From assembly GCA_945869195.1 (NCBI GenBank), contig CAMBNV010000001.1:310001-374000 (forward strand): DNA of 64,000 bases. Direction: 5' to 3'. Of this stretch, positions 1-8,735 are shown piece after piece. The translations under genes were made by a program, and so were the position numbers. Under the pieces are notes generated by a model. That model had not been told where the DNA came from. It saw only the letters and a list, made by a program, of their open reading frames with translations, and ran no database searches. How positions within the stretch are numbered: the first letter of the stretch is position 1; the number at the start of each line of letters is the position of its first letter. Source of the DNA: Gemmatimonas phototrophica (GTDB taxonomy: Bacteria > Gemmatimonadota > Gemmatimonadetes > Gemmatimonadales > Gemmatimonadaceae).

Positions 1-576
1 GACGCGGCCGCGCTCGCGCTCGCGATGAGCGAAGCGGTCGCCGCGCTTGGTCCGGTAGACGTCCTCGTGAACAATGCCGGCACCGCCGAAACGGCGTCTT
101 TCCACCGCAGTGATGACGCGCTATTCACGCGCATGATCGGCGTGCACCTCATGGCGCCGGTGCACGCGATACAGGCGGTGCTGCCCGCGATGCTCGAGGC
201 CGGACGCGGCCGGATCGTCAACATCGCGAGTATCGCTGGGCTCGCCGGCGGTCCGTACGTCACCGCCTACGTCGCGGCCAAGCATGCGATGGTCGGCCTG
301 ACGCGGGCACTCGCCGTGGAGTACCGCAATACGGGCGTGCTCGTGAACGCCGTCTGCCCGGGCTACACCGATACCGAGATGGTCAGCCGTGCCGTGACGC
401 GCGTTGTCGACAAGACGGGCATCGCCGCCCACGATGCGATCGCGACTATTCTGAAGGACAGCGGGCAACGACGCCTCGCCACCACGGACGAAGTCGCCTT
501 GGCGACGCTCGCGTTCGCATTGCCGACGTGCACGGTCTCCGGCGAGACGACGCTCGTGATGGGCGATCCGGCATGA
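1..576 (+). CDS. SDR family oxidoreductase, 5'-truncated by window edge
   Basis: The reading frame is open from base 1, so the ATG at 25 is probably internal. The N-terminal TGxxxGxG cofactor loop must lie before the window. Visible are the NNAG motif (VDVLVNNAG), the catalytic Ser in VNIASIAG, YxxxK within AYVAAKHA, and the PG motif after it (VCPGYTDTEM). This is a classical short-chain NAD(P)-dependent dehydrogenase. It overlaps the next gene by ATGA (573-576) and starts the visible part of an operon whose order (SDR, MarR, hydratase, acyl-CoA dehydrogenase, aryl-CoA ligase, RidA) matches aerobic CoA-dependent 2-aminobenzoate clusters. A 3-hydroxyacyl-CoA dehydrogenase role in the beta-oxidation-like steps is the inference. 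Family call is firm, substrate is not. Confidence 0.85.
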   Translation, partial: DAAALALAMSEAVAALGPVDVLVNNAGTAETASFHRSDDALFTRMIGVHLMAPVHAIQAVLPAMLEAGRGRIVNIASIAGLAGGPYVTAYVAAKHAMVGLTRALAVEYRNTGVLVNAVCPGYTDTEMVSRAVTRVVDKTGIAAHDAIATILKDSGQRRLATTDEVALATLAFALPTCTVSGETTLVMGDPA

Positions 577-1061
577 TGACCGCTCCGGCACTCGACCCGG
601 AGACGCGATTGCAGCGCGACGACCATGAGGCGTTGCGTCTCTGGCTGCGCCTCTTCACCTGCACCACGATGGTTGAACGCAGAGTCGACCAGATGCTCAA
701 GCGCGCGTTTGGGTCATCGCTCGCGCGGTTCGACGTGCTCGCACAACTTGACCGTGCACCCGACGGCCTGCGTATGGGCGCACTGTCGGAGGGAACACTC
801 ACGACGAACGGCAATGTTACGTGGCTGGTCGCCGCGCTCGAGGCCGATGGCCATGTCACGCGTCGAACGGCTCCCGATGATCGGCGCGCGACCGTCGTGC
901 GCCTCACCGCGGCCGGCCGTCGGCATTTCACCCTCATGGCCCGCGAGCACGAAGCGCTGATCATCCATGGGTTTGCAGGGCTCACCGCACTCGAACGCCG
1001 CACCATGCACACGTTGCTCGGCACCGTGAAGCAGCACCTCAGACTCGAGAGGACCTCCTGA
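573..1061 (+). CDS. MarR family transcriptional regulator
   Basis: A 162-aa winged-helix protein. The start is taken as the ATG at 573, which overlaps the SDR stop as ATGA; a second ATG follows directly at 576, and the longer frame from 528 lies inside the SDR gene. The recognition helix and wing are visible: [18 protein letters not shown], then [15 protein letters not shown], the DxRxxxVxLTxxG wing signature of MarR proteins. The length is typical of the family. MarR regulators in aromatic-acid operons usually repress and are released by the aryl-CoA thioester. Autoregulation of this operon is therefore likely but not shown by the sequence. It ends in TGATG, overlapping the hydratase start. 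Confidence 0.88.
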   Translation: MMTAPALDPETRLQRDDHEALRLWLRLFTCTTMVERRVDQMLKRAFGSSLARFDVLAQLDRAPDGLRMGALSEGTLTTNGNVTWLVAALEADGHVTRRTAPDDRRATVVRLTAAGRRHFTLMAREHEALIIHGFAGLTALERRTMHTLLGTVKQHLRLERTS

Positions 1062-1909
1062 TGTCGGCTCCGGACCCCATGCTCGCGATGCGTCGGCCCC
1101 TGGCCGCGCGCACTTGTACGCGCTTCGGCTGGTCAACGGCGGAGGCAGGCCGCGTCGGCCTCATCACGCTGACCCGGCCGGAGCGCAAAAATTCACTCAC
1201 ATTCGAGTCGTACGCCGAGCTCCGCGACCTCTTTCGTGAGCTCGCGTACGCCTCGGATGTGCGTGCGATCGTACTCACCGGCGCCGGCGGCAACTTCTGC
1301 TCTGGCGGCGACGTCTTCGAGATCATCGAGCCGCTCACGCGGATGGCGGCGCCGGAGCTGCTCGCCTTCACGCGTCTGACCGGGGACCTCGTCAAAGCGA
1401 TGCGCGCCTGTCCCCAGCCGATTATCGCGGCGGTCGACGGCGTGGCCGCCGGCGCCGGCGCGATCCTCGCGATGGCATCGGACATCCGCCTCGCGACACC
1501 CCGCACGCGCACCGCATTCCTCTTCACGCGCGTCGGACTCGCTGGCTGCGACATGGGCGCCTGCGCGCTCTTGCCACGGATCATCGGCCAGGGGCGGGCC
1601 AGCGAGCTGCTCTTGACCGGCCGCCAGATGGATGCGGTCGAGGGCGAGCGCTGGGGATTCTACAATCAGATCGTGGATGCCGACGCGCTCCTCGCCGAGG
1701 CCATGCGGCGCGCGACCGACCTCGCCAACGGGCCGACGTTTGCGCACGCGATGACCAAGGGGATGCTGCAGCAGGAGTGGAACGTGTCCCTCGAACAGGC
1801 CATTGAGATGGAGGCCCAGGCCCAGGCGCTCTGCATGGGGACGCAGGACTTTCGGCGCGCGTTCGAGGCATTCGCGGCCAAACGGTCCCCCATCTTTGAG
1901 GGAAACTGA
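1061..1909 (+). CDS. Enoyl-CoA hydratase/isomerase family protein (2-aminobenzoyl-CoA pathway type)
   Basis: A 282-aa crotonase-fold protein. The start ATG at 1061 overlaps the MarR stop (TGATG), with AGAGGA a few bases upstream. Crotonase hallmarks are visible: the [18 protein letters not shown] entry, the oxyanion-hole stretch [11 protein letters not shown] and a second oxyanion glycine segment [12 protein letters not shown]. The S/FSGGDV wording and the long N-terminus resemble hydratases found beside 2-aminobenzoate-CoA ligases, from memory of that cluster type. The proposed role is hydration or ring-product processing of CoA-bound intermediates after the dearomatising monooxygenase, which is not in this window and may lie upstream. 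The stop is two bases before the next start. Confidence 0.88.
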   Translation: MSAPDPMLAMRRPLAARTCTRFGWSTAEAGRVGLITLTRPERKNSLTFESYAELRDLFRELAYASDVRAIVLTGAGGNFCSGGDVFEIIEPLTRMAAPELLAFTRLTGDLVKAMRACPQPIIAAVDGVAAGAGAILAMASDIRLATPRTRTAFLFTRVGLAGCDMGACALLPRIIGQGRASELLLTGRQMDAVEGERWGFYNQIVDADALLAEAMRRATDLANGPTFAHAMTKGMLQQEWNVSLEQAIEMEAQAQALCMGTQDFRRAFEAFAAKRSPIFEGN

Positions 1910-1910
1910 G

Positions 1911-3098
1911 GTGGACACCGCCGCGCCCCCACATCTGTCATGGCCCTTCTTCACCGACGCGCACCGCGCGCTCGCTGCCCACGCCTCCACCTGGGTCGCC
2001 GATCAACAGATCGATCCGCGCGATACCGATGCCGCCTGTCGTGCCTGGGTCCGCGCGCTCGGCGCGGCGGGCCTCCTGCGCTACACGGTGCCTCGTGAAT
2101 GGGGCGGCGCGCTCGACGCGCTCGACTCGCGGGCCCTCTGCCTCCTCCGGGAGACGCTCTCCGCGCACGACGGCCTCGCCGACTTTGCGTTCGCGATGCA
2201 GGGACTCGGTTCTGGCGCGGTCACGCTCGGTGGTCGTGACGCCGTGCGGCACGAGTGGCTCCCTCGCGTCGGGTCCGGCGATGCAATTGCCGCCTTCGCA
2301 CTTTCCGAGCCCAACGCTGGCTCTGACGTGGGGGCAATGACCTCGAGCGCGGTGCGCGTGGCTGGCGGCTGGCGGCTCGACGGCGAGAAAACTTGGGTCT
2401 CCAACGGTGGGATCGCCGACTTCTATTGCGTGTTCGCACGCACCGACCCGGCGACAACGGGACCCAAGGGGATTAGCGCCTTCCTCGTGCCCGCCACAAC
2501 GCCTGGGCTCGACGCGAGCGCGCGCATCGAGGTCATGTCGCCGCATCCGCTCGCGACGGTGCAGTTTGACGGCTGCTTCATCCCTGAGGACTATCTCCTT
2601 GGCGAGGAGGGTGCCGGCTTCGCGCTCGCGATGCGCACGCTCGACATCTTCCGCCCCTCGGTCGCGGCCGCGGCGGTGGGCTTCGCCCGACGTGCACTCG
2701 CCGAGACGCTGGCACAGGCGCACCAGCGCGCGATGTTTGGCGCGACGCTGGGAAGCCAACCGCTCGCACAGGCGATCATTGGCGACATGGCAACCGACGT
2801 CGACGCGGCGGCGTTGCTGACCTACCGCGCGGCCTGGCAGCGCGACACGCAAGAGGGGCGCACGACCGCTGTCGCGGCGATGGCCAAGCTGGGCGCGACC
2901 GAGCTGGCGCAGCAGGTGATTGACCGCGCGGTGCAGCTGCACGGCGGTCGCGGCGTCCGCGTGGGCGAGGTGGTGGAGCGGTTGTACCGCGACATCAGGT
3001 CGCTCCGTATCTATGAGGGTGCCACCGAAGTGCAGCGCCTGCTCGTGGGACGCGAGGTGCTCAAGGCTGCGAAGGGCGCGCCCGTGCCGCCGACCTGA
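1911..3098 (+). CDS. Acyl-CoA dehydrogenase family protein
   Basis: A FAD flavoenzyme of 395 aa when started at GTG 1911, one base after the hydratase stop at 1909. The open frame extends back to 1803, but that part overlaps the hydratase and reads as arginine-rich shadow. The family signatures are clear: AFALSEPNAGSDVGAM in the middle domain, and near the C-terminus LHGGRGVRVGEVVERLYRD followed by RIYEGATEVQ, where the Glu of YEG is the usual catalytic base. The length is normal for the family. It presumably oxidises a CoA-thioester intermediate in the operon's ring-fission pathway and passes electrons to ETF. Confidence 0.9.
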   Translation: MDTAAPPHLSWPFFTDAHRALAAHASTWVADQQIDPRDTDAACRAWVRALGAAGLLRYTVPREWGGALDALDSRALCLLRETLSAHDGLADFAFAMQGLGSGAVTLGGRDAVRHEWLPRVGSGDAIAAFALSEPNAGSDVGAMTSSAVRVAGGWRLDGEKTWVSNGGIADFYCVFARTDPATTGPKGISAFLVPATTPGLDASARIEVMSPHPLATVQFDGCFIPEDYLLGEEGAGFALAMRTLDIFRPSVAAAAVGFARRALAETLAQAHQRAMFGATLGSQPLAQAIIGDMATDVDAAALLTYRAAWQRDTQEGRTTAVAAMAKLGATELAQQVIDRAVQLHGGRGVRVGEVVERLYRDIRSLRIYEGATEVQRLLVGREVLKAAKGAPVPPT

Positions 3099-3114
3099 CC
3101 CAGGAGGCCGACTG

Positions 3115-4764
3115 ATGACGACGATACTGCATCCGAGCGCGCATCTCGACCCCTGGGCACGGCAGCAACTGCCGCCGGCCTCGGCGTGGCCCGAGCTCCT
3201 CCTCGAGCCGCCCTACGCCTATCCCCCGCGGCTCAACGCAGCGGTGCGGCTCCTCGACGACGCCGTGCGCGAGGGGCATGGCGAACGAGTCGCGCTGATC
3301 ACCTCTGACGCACAGGGCGGCTGGGTGCCCACGACGTACGGCGAGCTCGCCGCCGACGTCGACGCGCTCGCCGCGGTGCTCGTGCGCACCCTCGGCCTCG
3401 TACCCGGGAACCGGGTGCTCCTGCGCGGCTTCAATGGTCGATGGATGGCCGTCGCCTCGCTCGCAACGATCAAGGCAGGGCTCGTTGCCGTCACGACGAT
3501 GCCATTGCTGCGCGCCAAGGAACTCGCTGTCATTATTGGGCGCGCCCAGTGCTCCGCTGCGCTCTGCGACGCGCGTCTCGCCGATGAACTGCGCGCCGCA
3601 GTGGGCGCTCCGCTCGCGCCCGACGCGATCCGCTGCTGGGGCACCGACGCGCCCGACGGTCTCGACGCGTTACTCACCACGCATCGCGGCCCCTTCACCG
3701 CCTGCGATACCTCAAGTGACGACATCTGCCTCATTGCGTTCACCTCAGGCACCACCGGCGCGCCCAAAGGTTGTATGCACTTCCATCGCGACGTGATGGC
3801 GATGAGCGACGGGTTCTCGGCGCAGGTGCTCGGACTGACCGCCGATGATCGATGCATTGGGACTCCACCGCTCGCGTTCACCTTCGGGCTCGGCGGGCTG
3901 CTCACCTTCCCCCTCGCTGCGCGCGCGAGCACGGTGCTGCTCGAGCGCTACACCCCCGAGTCGCTCCTCGAGGCAATCGCCAACACGCAGGCGACGGTGA
4001 CATTCACCGCCCCGACGTTCTATCGCCAGATGGCGCTCTCGATCGCCAAGGAACCCGCGCGCTTTTCAACGCAGTCGTTACGCGCAGCCGTTTCCGCCGG
4101 CGAGGCACTTCCAGACGCGACGCGCACGCTCTGGCGCTCCACGACCGCCGTGGAGCTGATCGACGGCATCGGCGCGACAGAGATGATCCACATCTTCATC
4201 GCCGCGGCGGGCGCCGATGTACGGCCCGGTGCAATCGGCCGCGCCGTCCCCGGCTATACCGTGGCGATCCTCGATAACGCACTGCAGCCCGTCCCGCGAG
4301 GTGAGGTGGGCCGGCTCGCGGTGCGCGGGCCAACCGGATGTCGATATCTAAACGACGCGCGCCAGCGGGATTATGTGCAGGACGGCTGGAACCTGACCGG
4401 CGATGCCGCAACGATGGATGCTGACGGCTACGTCTTCTTCAAAGCGCGCACCGACGACCTCATCCTCTCGTCGGGGTACAACATCGGGGCTCCCGAGGTC
4501 GAGGCCGCCGTCCTGCTGCATCCGGACGTCGCCGAGTGTGCCGTGATCGGCGTCCCCGATCCTGAGCGGGGGCAGGCGGTGAAGGCGTTCGTCGTACTCA
4601 GGCCGGGCGTGGAAGCGACCACTGCCCTCGCGCGTGGCGTTCAGGATTTCGTCAAGGCAACGATCGCCCCGTACAAGTATCCCCGCGTGGTGGAGTTCGT
4701 CGCCGCGCTCCCCAAGACCGATACCGGGAAGCTCCAACGCTTCCGGCTTAAGGAGTCCAAGTGA
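3115..4764 (+). CDS. 2-aminobenzoate-CoA ligase / benzoate-CoA ligase family
   Basis: A 549-aa ANL-superfamily adenylating enzyme. The start at ATG 3115 is set by a perfect AGGAGG at 3102-3107, seven bases upstream. The N-terminus (LPPASAWPELLLEPPYAYPP, then RLN) resembles 2-aminobenzoate-CoA ligases rather than plain benzoate ligases. The ATP-binding loop FTSGTTGAPKG lies near residue 210, the hinge region reads YNIGAPEVEAAVLLHP, and the C-terminal catalytic Lys is in KTDTGKLQRF. It should activate anthranilate (or benzoate) to the CoA thioester with ATP, in the cytoplasm. The neighbours strongly favour anthranilate. The stop overlaps the next start (GTGA). Confidence 0.85.
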   Translation: MTTILHPSAHLDPWARQQLPPASAWPELLLEPPYAYPPRLNAAVRLLDDAVREGHGERVALITSDAQGGWVPTTYGELAADVDALAAVLVRTLGLVPGNRVLLRGFNGRWMAVASLATIKAGLVAVTTMPLLRAKELAVIIGRAQCSAALCDARLADELRAAVGAPLAPDAIRCWGTDAPDGLDALLTTHRGPFTACDTSSDDICLIAFTSGTTGAPKGCMHFHRDVMAMSDGFSAQVLGLTADDRCIGTPPLAFTFGLGGLLTFPLAARASTVLLERYTPESLLEAIANTQATVTFTAPTFYRQMALSIAKEPARFSTQSLRAAVSAGEALPDATRTLWRSTTAVELIDGIGATEMIHIFIAAAGADVRPGAIGRAVPGYTVAILDNALQPVPRGEVGRLAVRGPTGCRYLNDARQRDYVQDGWNLTGDAATMDADGYVFFKARTDDLILSSGYNIGAPEVEAAVLLHPDVAECAVIGVPDPERGQAVKAFVVLRPGVEATTALARGVQDFVKATIAPYKYPRVVEFVAALPKTDTGKLQRFRLKESK

Positions 4765-5165
4765 GCATCCGTGTGCTACACCCCGAAGGATGGCCGCGTC
4801 CCAGCGGGTATGCGAACGGCATCAGCGCGAGCGGAAGGACGATTTTCGTCGCCGGGCAGGTGGGGTGGGACGCGCAGCAGCGTCTCGTCTCGGGGGGTCT
4901 GGTCGCGCAGGCGAGCCAGGCACTCGCCAATATCGTGACGATCCTCGCGCTCGACGAGGCGCGCCCTGAACACATCGTGCGATTGACGTGGTACGTCACG
5001 GAGCGCGTGGAGTATCTCGCGTCGAGCGCGATGCTCGGTGCCGCGTATCGTGACCTCATCGGTCGTCACTTCCCCGCGATGTCGGCCGTTGAGGTGCAGG
5101 CACTCATGGTGCCGGGCGCGGTCGTCGAGATCGAAGCGACAGCGGTGGTGCCGCACGCCCAATAG
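4761..5165 (+). CDS. RidA/YjgF/YER057c family protein lacking the usual arginine
   Basis: A 134-aa protein starting at GTG 4761, which overlaps the ligase stop; AAGGAG at 4750-4755 is the ribosome site. The RidA fold is seen in RTIFVAGQVGWD and in the C-terminal VEIEATAVVP strand. Canonical RidA has an arginine (E. coli Arg105) binding the imine substrate within PARS; here the same place reads PAMS (Met107). So an ordinary 2-aminoacrylate deaminase activity is doubtful. RidA-like genes are recurrent partners of 2-aminobenzoate-CoA operons, where release of the amino group as ammonia from an enamine intermediate is a plausible job. That role is inferred. Confidence 0.85.
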   Translation: MSIRVLHPEGWPRPSGYANGISASGRTIFVAGQVGWDAQQRLVSGGLVAQASQALANIVTILALDEARPEHIVRLTWYVTERVEYLASSAMLGAAYRDLIGRHFPAMSAVEVQALMVPGAVVEIEATAVVPHAQ

Positions 5166-5248
5166 CGGCGCGCGGCTGACGGCAGGCGGCAGACAGTAGG
5201 CAACCTCAGGCCCTGTTCCGAAACATCCGCCCAACGCATCTTCCACTC

Positions 5249-6409
5249 ATGACCTACGCCGCCATCACGGGCTGGGGATCCTGCATGCCCCCCGCCGTCC
5301 TCAGCAACGAGGACCTTTCGACGTTCCTCGACACCAACGACGAGTGGATCACATCGCGGACGGGGATGAAGGAGCGCCGCATCTCACATGTGAGTGCGGT
5401 GGAGATCTCCACGGTTGCGGCCAAGCGGGCCCTCGCCTGCGCCGGTCTTGCCGCCGCCGATCTCGACCTGATCATCTACGGCGGCGTCAGTAACGAGGAA
5501 CTGTGCCCCAACAGCGCCTCCGGCGTGCAGCTCGCACTTGGCGCGACCAAGGCCGCAGCAATCGATATCAACACCGCCTGCACGAGTTTCTGCTACGGCC
5601 TTGCCACCGCCACCGCGATGATCCGCACGGGGATGATCAGAAACGCGGTCGTCGTCGGTGTCGAGCTCATCAGCCGGTACATGGACTGGAGCAACCGTAA
5701 CGTCGCTGTCCTCTTCGGCGATGGCTCTGCGGCCGTGGTCCTGCAGGCGAGCGACCAGGAGGAAGGAATGCTCGGCAGCGTACTCGGCTGCGACGCCGAG
5801 GCACGCCAGACGCTCCGCGTGCGCGGCTTCGGCTGCGGCTACTCCGGACTCGGCATCACGTTCGGTGACACACTCTGGGACTTCGACGGCCCCCAGATCT
5901 TCAAACGCGCCGTGAACGCCATGGCGTCGGCCTCGGTGAAGGTGCTTGCCGACAACCAGGTGAGCGCCGAGGATGTGAGCTTGGTAATCCCACATCAGGC
6001 GAACCTGAGGATTATCGAAAGCGTCGCCAAGTATGCCGGCATTCCGATGGAGAAGGTCATCGTGACCGTACAGAAGTACGGCAACATGAGCGCCGCGACG
6101 GTGCCGGTCGCGCTCGTCGAGGCGCTCGAGACGGGGCGCGTGAAGCCGGGGAGTTGGATCCTTATGCCCGCCTTTGGCGGCGGACTGACCTACTGTTCGC
6201 TGCTCGTGAAGTGGGGGAGCCGCATCACACCGCTTGGCACGAGCGATGCCACGCTACCGCCCTGCGAGAAGACTGCGCTCGAGATGGTGAACGCCATCCG
6301 CGCGAATCAGGACCCGCACGGGCGTTCCTTAAAAGGGCTCATGGCGCCGGTGTTCACGGAGGCGCGGCTCGCGCGTGACAGTCACGGTTCAGCGAGCGCC
6401 TCCTCGTAG
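5249..6409 (+). CDS. Beta-ketoacyl-ACP synthase III family protein with C-terminal extension
   Basis: A 386-aa FabH-like condensing enzyme. The complete triad is visible: Cys111 in NTACTSFC, His249 in PHQANLRI and Asn279 in KYGNMSAAT. FabH proteins normally end near the FGGGLTYCS strand; this one carries about 60 more residues (ALEMVNAIRANQDPHGRSLKGLMAP...), seen in a subset of KAS III-like proteins. No Shine-Dalgarno is evident. It lies 83 bp after the RidA gene, same strand. A 2-aminobenzoate-CoA ligase next to a KAS III is reminiscent of PqsA/PqsD, but no pqsBC-like genes are here, so a fatty-acid or acyl-CoA condensation role is equally likely. The last 21 bp overlap the convergent creatininase gene. 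Confidence 0.87.
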   Translation: MTYAAITGWGSCMPPAVLSNEDLSTFLDTNDEWITSRTGMKERRISHVSAVEISTVAAKRALACAGLAAADLDLIIYGGVSNEELCPNSASGVQLALGATKAAAIDINTACTSFCYGLATATAMIRTGMIRNAVVVGVELISRYMDWSNRNVAVLFGDGSAAVVLQASDQEEGMLGSVLGCDAEARQTLRVRGFGCGYSGLGITFGDTLWDFDGPQIFKRAVNAMASASVKVLADNQVSAEDVSLVIPHQANLRIIESVAKYAGIPMEKVIVTVQKYGNMSAATVPVALVEALETGRVKPGSWILMPAFGGGLTYCSLLVKWGSRITPLGTSDATLPPCEKTALEMVNAIRANQDPHGRSLKGLMAPVFTEARLARDSHGSASASS

Positions 6410-7222
6410 CACTTCGATCTCGCGCAGTATCCCCACCACCATCGCCTCCACCACGACGCGCCCCTTCTCCCGGGTGGCAAGCGTTGCGTCGCCCCAGACG
6501 CCCGACGGCGAATATCTCCCCGCGCCCCCGGGCACGCGCGTTAGGCCCCCCGTACCCTGCGGCGAATCGTCGCGCACCGCCTTCGACATATCCACACGGT
6601 CGGGATGCATATAGAGCATCATCGAGGTCTCGATCTCGTCCGCATGCGTGCCGCGCGCCTGTTGCTTCACCTGCGCTTCTGCCGGTCCCGCGATCGCCAG
6701 GATATCCGTGAACGCAAACTCGATGCCTTCGGCCCTGAGGATCTCCGCGGCAGCCAGCAACGGCCGCTGGGTGGAGACGCCGGTGTTGAGCACGTAGAAC
6801 TTGCGCGGGCCATGCGCGGCGAGGCTGCGCACGATGTCGACGATCAGGTCGCGCGCGGTCTCGATCCGCAGATGTGTCGACCCCGGATACTCGAGGAACG
6901 CAGGATAGAAGTTGTAATTGACCGTCGGAGCCATGACCACGTTCGACGCCGCGAGCACGCGATCTCGGAGGTACTCGGCGAGTCGAAAGTCGTTGTCCAG
7001 GCGGAGATGCGGACCATGCTCCTTGGACTGAGCACCGAGCGGGATCACGACGACCGCCGATGGGGTGAGGCGCTTTTCGGCCTCGAGCCAGGTGAGGTCG
7101 CTAAGCACGAGGCCGCGCGCCGTCGGGGCGAGAGCGCCCACCGGAGCGCCCACCTGGGTCGGAAGGCAGAGCACGACCAGACAGAGCGCCGTGGGGGCGG
7201 ACCAGCGGACGTTGGAGCGCAT
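6389..7222 (-). CDS. Exported creatininase family protein
   Basis: A 277-aa protein with an N-terminal hydrophobic signal-like segment (TALCLVVLCLPTQVGAP). The creatinine amidohydrolase fold is recognised from LGAQSKEHGPHLRLDNDF, where Glu, His and Asp are metal ligands, and from GTHADEIETSMML, which supplies the later His/Glu ligands. Members hydrolyse cyclic or linear amides using two divalent metals; the real substrate of exported members is generally unknown. It is monocistronic, convergent with the KAS III gene (21-bp overlap) and divergent from proline dehydrogenase. Nothing in the context points to creatinine metabolism. Confidence 0.85.
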   Translation of the reverse strand: MRSNVRWSAPTALCLVVLCLPTQVGAPVGALAPTARGLVLSDLTWLEAEKRLTPSAVVVIPLGAQSKEHGPHLRLDNDFRLAEYLRDRVLAASNVVMAPTVNYNFYPAFLEYPGSTHLRIETARDLIVDIVRSLAAHGPRKFYVLNTGVSTQRPLLAAAEILRAEGIEFAFTDILAIAGPAEAQVKQQARGTHADEIETSMMLYMHPDRVDMSKAVRDDSPQGTGGLTRVPGGAGRYSPSGVWGDATLATREKGRVVVEAMVVGILREIEVLRGGAR

Positions 7223-7385
7223 GCGAACTCCGCGCGATGAGATGGGAGCGACCGCCGGAAGTTGCGGCGCCGGAGGCCACCAGCGCCACCACTATCCGTG
7301 GCGCGCGACTCGTTTTGGAGTATTTTTCCGGATATGGCGCGGTGGGCGTTCGTCGCCGCGACAGGCCTCCACCCATCCCCAGAAT

Positions 7386-8312
7386 ATGTCCATCGTCCGC
7401 TCGATCCTCCTCGCCGCCGCCCAGAATCAGGCGATCAATGACTTCGCGCTGAAGAGCCGCGTTGTGAAGCGGGCTACCAGAGCCTTTATGCCGGGAGAGC
7501 GGCCCGACGACGCACTCGACGCCGGCGCGGTACTCACGAAGGACGGGCGCAAGCTCCTCTACACCAAACTCGGCGAGGCCATCACCAACATCGGCGAGGC
7601 CGACGCGGTCCGCGACCACTATCTCTGGCTCTTCGATCAGCTCAAAGAGCGTGGGCTTCCGGCGTGTGTGAGCATCAAGCCGACACAGCTCGGTCTCGAC
7701 CAGTCGGAGGCTCGGTGCCTCGAGCACTGCCTCGCGCTCGCCACCAAAGCAGAGTCGGTCGGGTCGGCGCTTTGGATCGACATGGAGGACTCGAGCTACG
7801 TTGATCGGACGCTCGCGCTCTATGAAACGGTCAAGGCGACGTCTCCACGCACCGGGCTCGCACTCCAGGCGTACCTATTCCGCACGCCCAAGGATATTGA
7901 GCGCCTGCGCCCGCTCAAGCCGATCATTCGTCTGGTGAAGGGCGCGTACGCCGAACCGGCCACGGTCGCCTTCCCCACAAAGAGTGATACGGACGCTGCC
8001 TACGAGGCGATCTCGCGCACGATGCTCGACTGGGCCACCACTGGCGAATGCACGCCGGTCTTTGGCACGCACGACATCGCGCTGCTTGAGCGCCTGGTCG
8101 CCTACGCGGATGGCATTCGGGTCGAAAAGGGGAAGTATGAAATTCATATGCTGTACGGCATCCGCGAGAAGGAGCAGGCGCGCTTCCGCCGCGACGGCCA
8201 TGCGGTCGCCACGCTGATCAGCTACGGAAACGCCTGGTTCCGGTGGTACATGCGCCGCCTCGCCGAGCGTCCGGCCAACGTGCTCTTCGTCGCGCGCTCG
8301 ATCTTCGGGTGA
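7386..8312 (+). CDS. Proline dehydrogenase
   Basis: A 308-aa monofunctional PRODH. The frame is open from 7065, but residues before the ATG at 7386 are shadow of the divergent creatininase gene, so MSIVRSILL is the chosen start. Flavin and substrate motifs of the PutA/PRODH barrel are present: VKGAYAEP, FGTHD, MLYGIREKEQ and YGNAWFRWYMRRLAERP; the two arginines in YMRRL bind the proline carboxylate. It oxidises L-proline to pyrroline-5-carboxylate, passing electrons to the quinone pool via FAD, at the membrane face. No P5C dehydrogenase gene is adjacent. The length matches the short bacterial PRODH class. Confidence 0.92.
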   Translation: MSIVRSILLAAAQNQAINDFALKSRVVKRATRAFMPGERPDDALDAGAVLTKDGRKLLYTKLGEAITNIGEADAVRDHYLWLFDQLKERGLPACVSIKPTQLGLDQSEARCLEHCLALATKAESVGSALWIDMEDSSYVDRTLALYETVKATSPRTGLALQAYLFRTPKDIERLRPLKPIIRLVKGAYAEPATVAFPTKSDTDAAYEAISRTMLDWATTGECTPVFGTHDIALLERLVAYADGIRVEKGKYEIHMLYGIREKEQARFRRDGHAVATLISYGNAWFRWYMRRLAERPANVLFVARSIFG

Positions 8313-8343
8313 ATCGAGGGGTGTGGCGGTGGTCCGCATGCAC

Positions 8344-8349
8344 TACATT
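8344..8349 (+). promoter_or_regulatory. Candidate -10 box of a leaderless promoter
   Basis: TACATT lies six bases before the ATG at 8356 of the cupin gene, too close for a leader with a ribosome site, as expected for leaderless transcription. There is no convincing -35. This also argues for 8356 rather than the upstream GTG at 8323 as the start. Confidence 0.35.
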
Positions 8350-8355
8350 CGGTTT

Positions 8356-8733
8356 ATGACGACACCGACGCACATCCATCGCCGCTGGGCCGACGTTCCG
8401 CTCGAGACAGTCACTGATCAGATCTCGCGGCAGCTCATCACCGGCCAGCAGATGATGCTCGCCCACGTGCATATCAAAAAGGGCGCGATTGTCCCCAAGC
8501 ATCAGCATCACAACGAACAGTTCACGTACATCCTGACTGGCACGTTGCGCTTCTGGATGGGCGAAGAAGGCGCCGAGGTGATCGACGTGAAGGCCGGCGA
8601 GGTGCTGCACATCCCGTCGAACGTCTGGCATAAGGCGGAAGCGCTCGAGGATACGCTCGACGTCGACATCTTCAGCCCGCCGCGCGAAGACTGGCTCAAC
8701 CACACCGATTCTTACTTCCACAACAAGAAGTAA
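8356..8733 (+). CDS. Cupin domain protein
   Basis: A 125-aa single-domain cupin. Motif 1 is GAIVPKHQHHNEQFTYILTG, with the His-x-His-x4-Glu metal set and the later glycine; motif 2 is GEVLHIPSNVWHKAE, with the second His. It therefore probably binds a divalent metal. The substrate is unknown. The start is uncertain: GTG 8323 has GAGGGG just upstream, but the ATG at 8356 gives the usual N-terminus and has a -10-like TACATT immediately before it. The stop is two bases before the following SDR gene, so the two are probably co-transcribed. Confidence 0.82.
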   Translation: MTTPTHIHRRWADVPLETVTDQISRQLITGQQMMLAHVHIKKGAIVPKHQHHNEQFTYILTGTLRFWMGEEGAEVIDVKAGEVLHIPSNVWHKAEALEDTLDVDIFSPPREDWLNHTDSYFHNKK

Positions 8734-8735
8734 CG

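Noticed and set aside
1803-1910. Longer acyl-CoA dehydrogenase N-terminus
   Set aside because: These codons overlap the hydratase gene in another frame and give an arginine-rich sequence; GTG 1911 fits the family length.
5249-6409. Alkylquinolone (pqs-like) biosynthetic locus
   Set aside because: No pqsBC, pqsE or monooxygenase in the window, and the upstream genes fit catabolism; kept only as a question in the findings.
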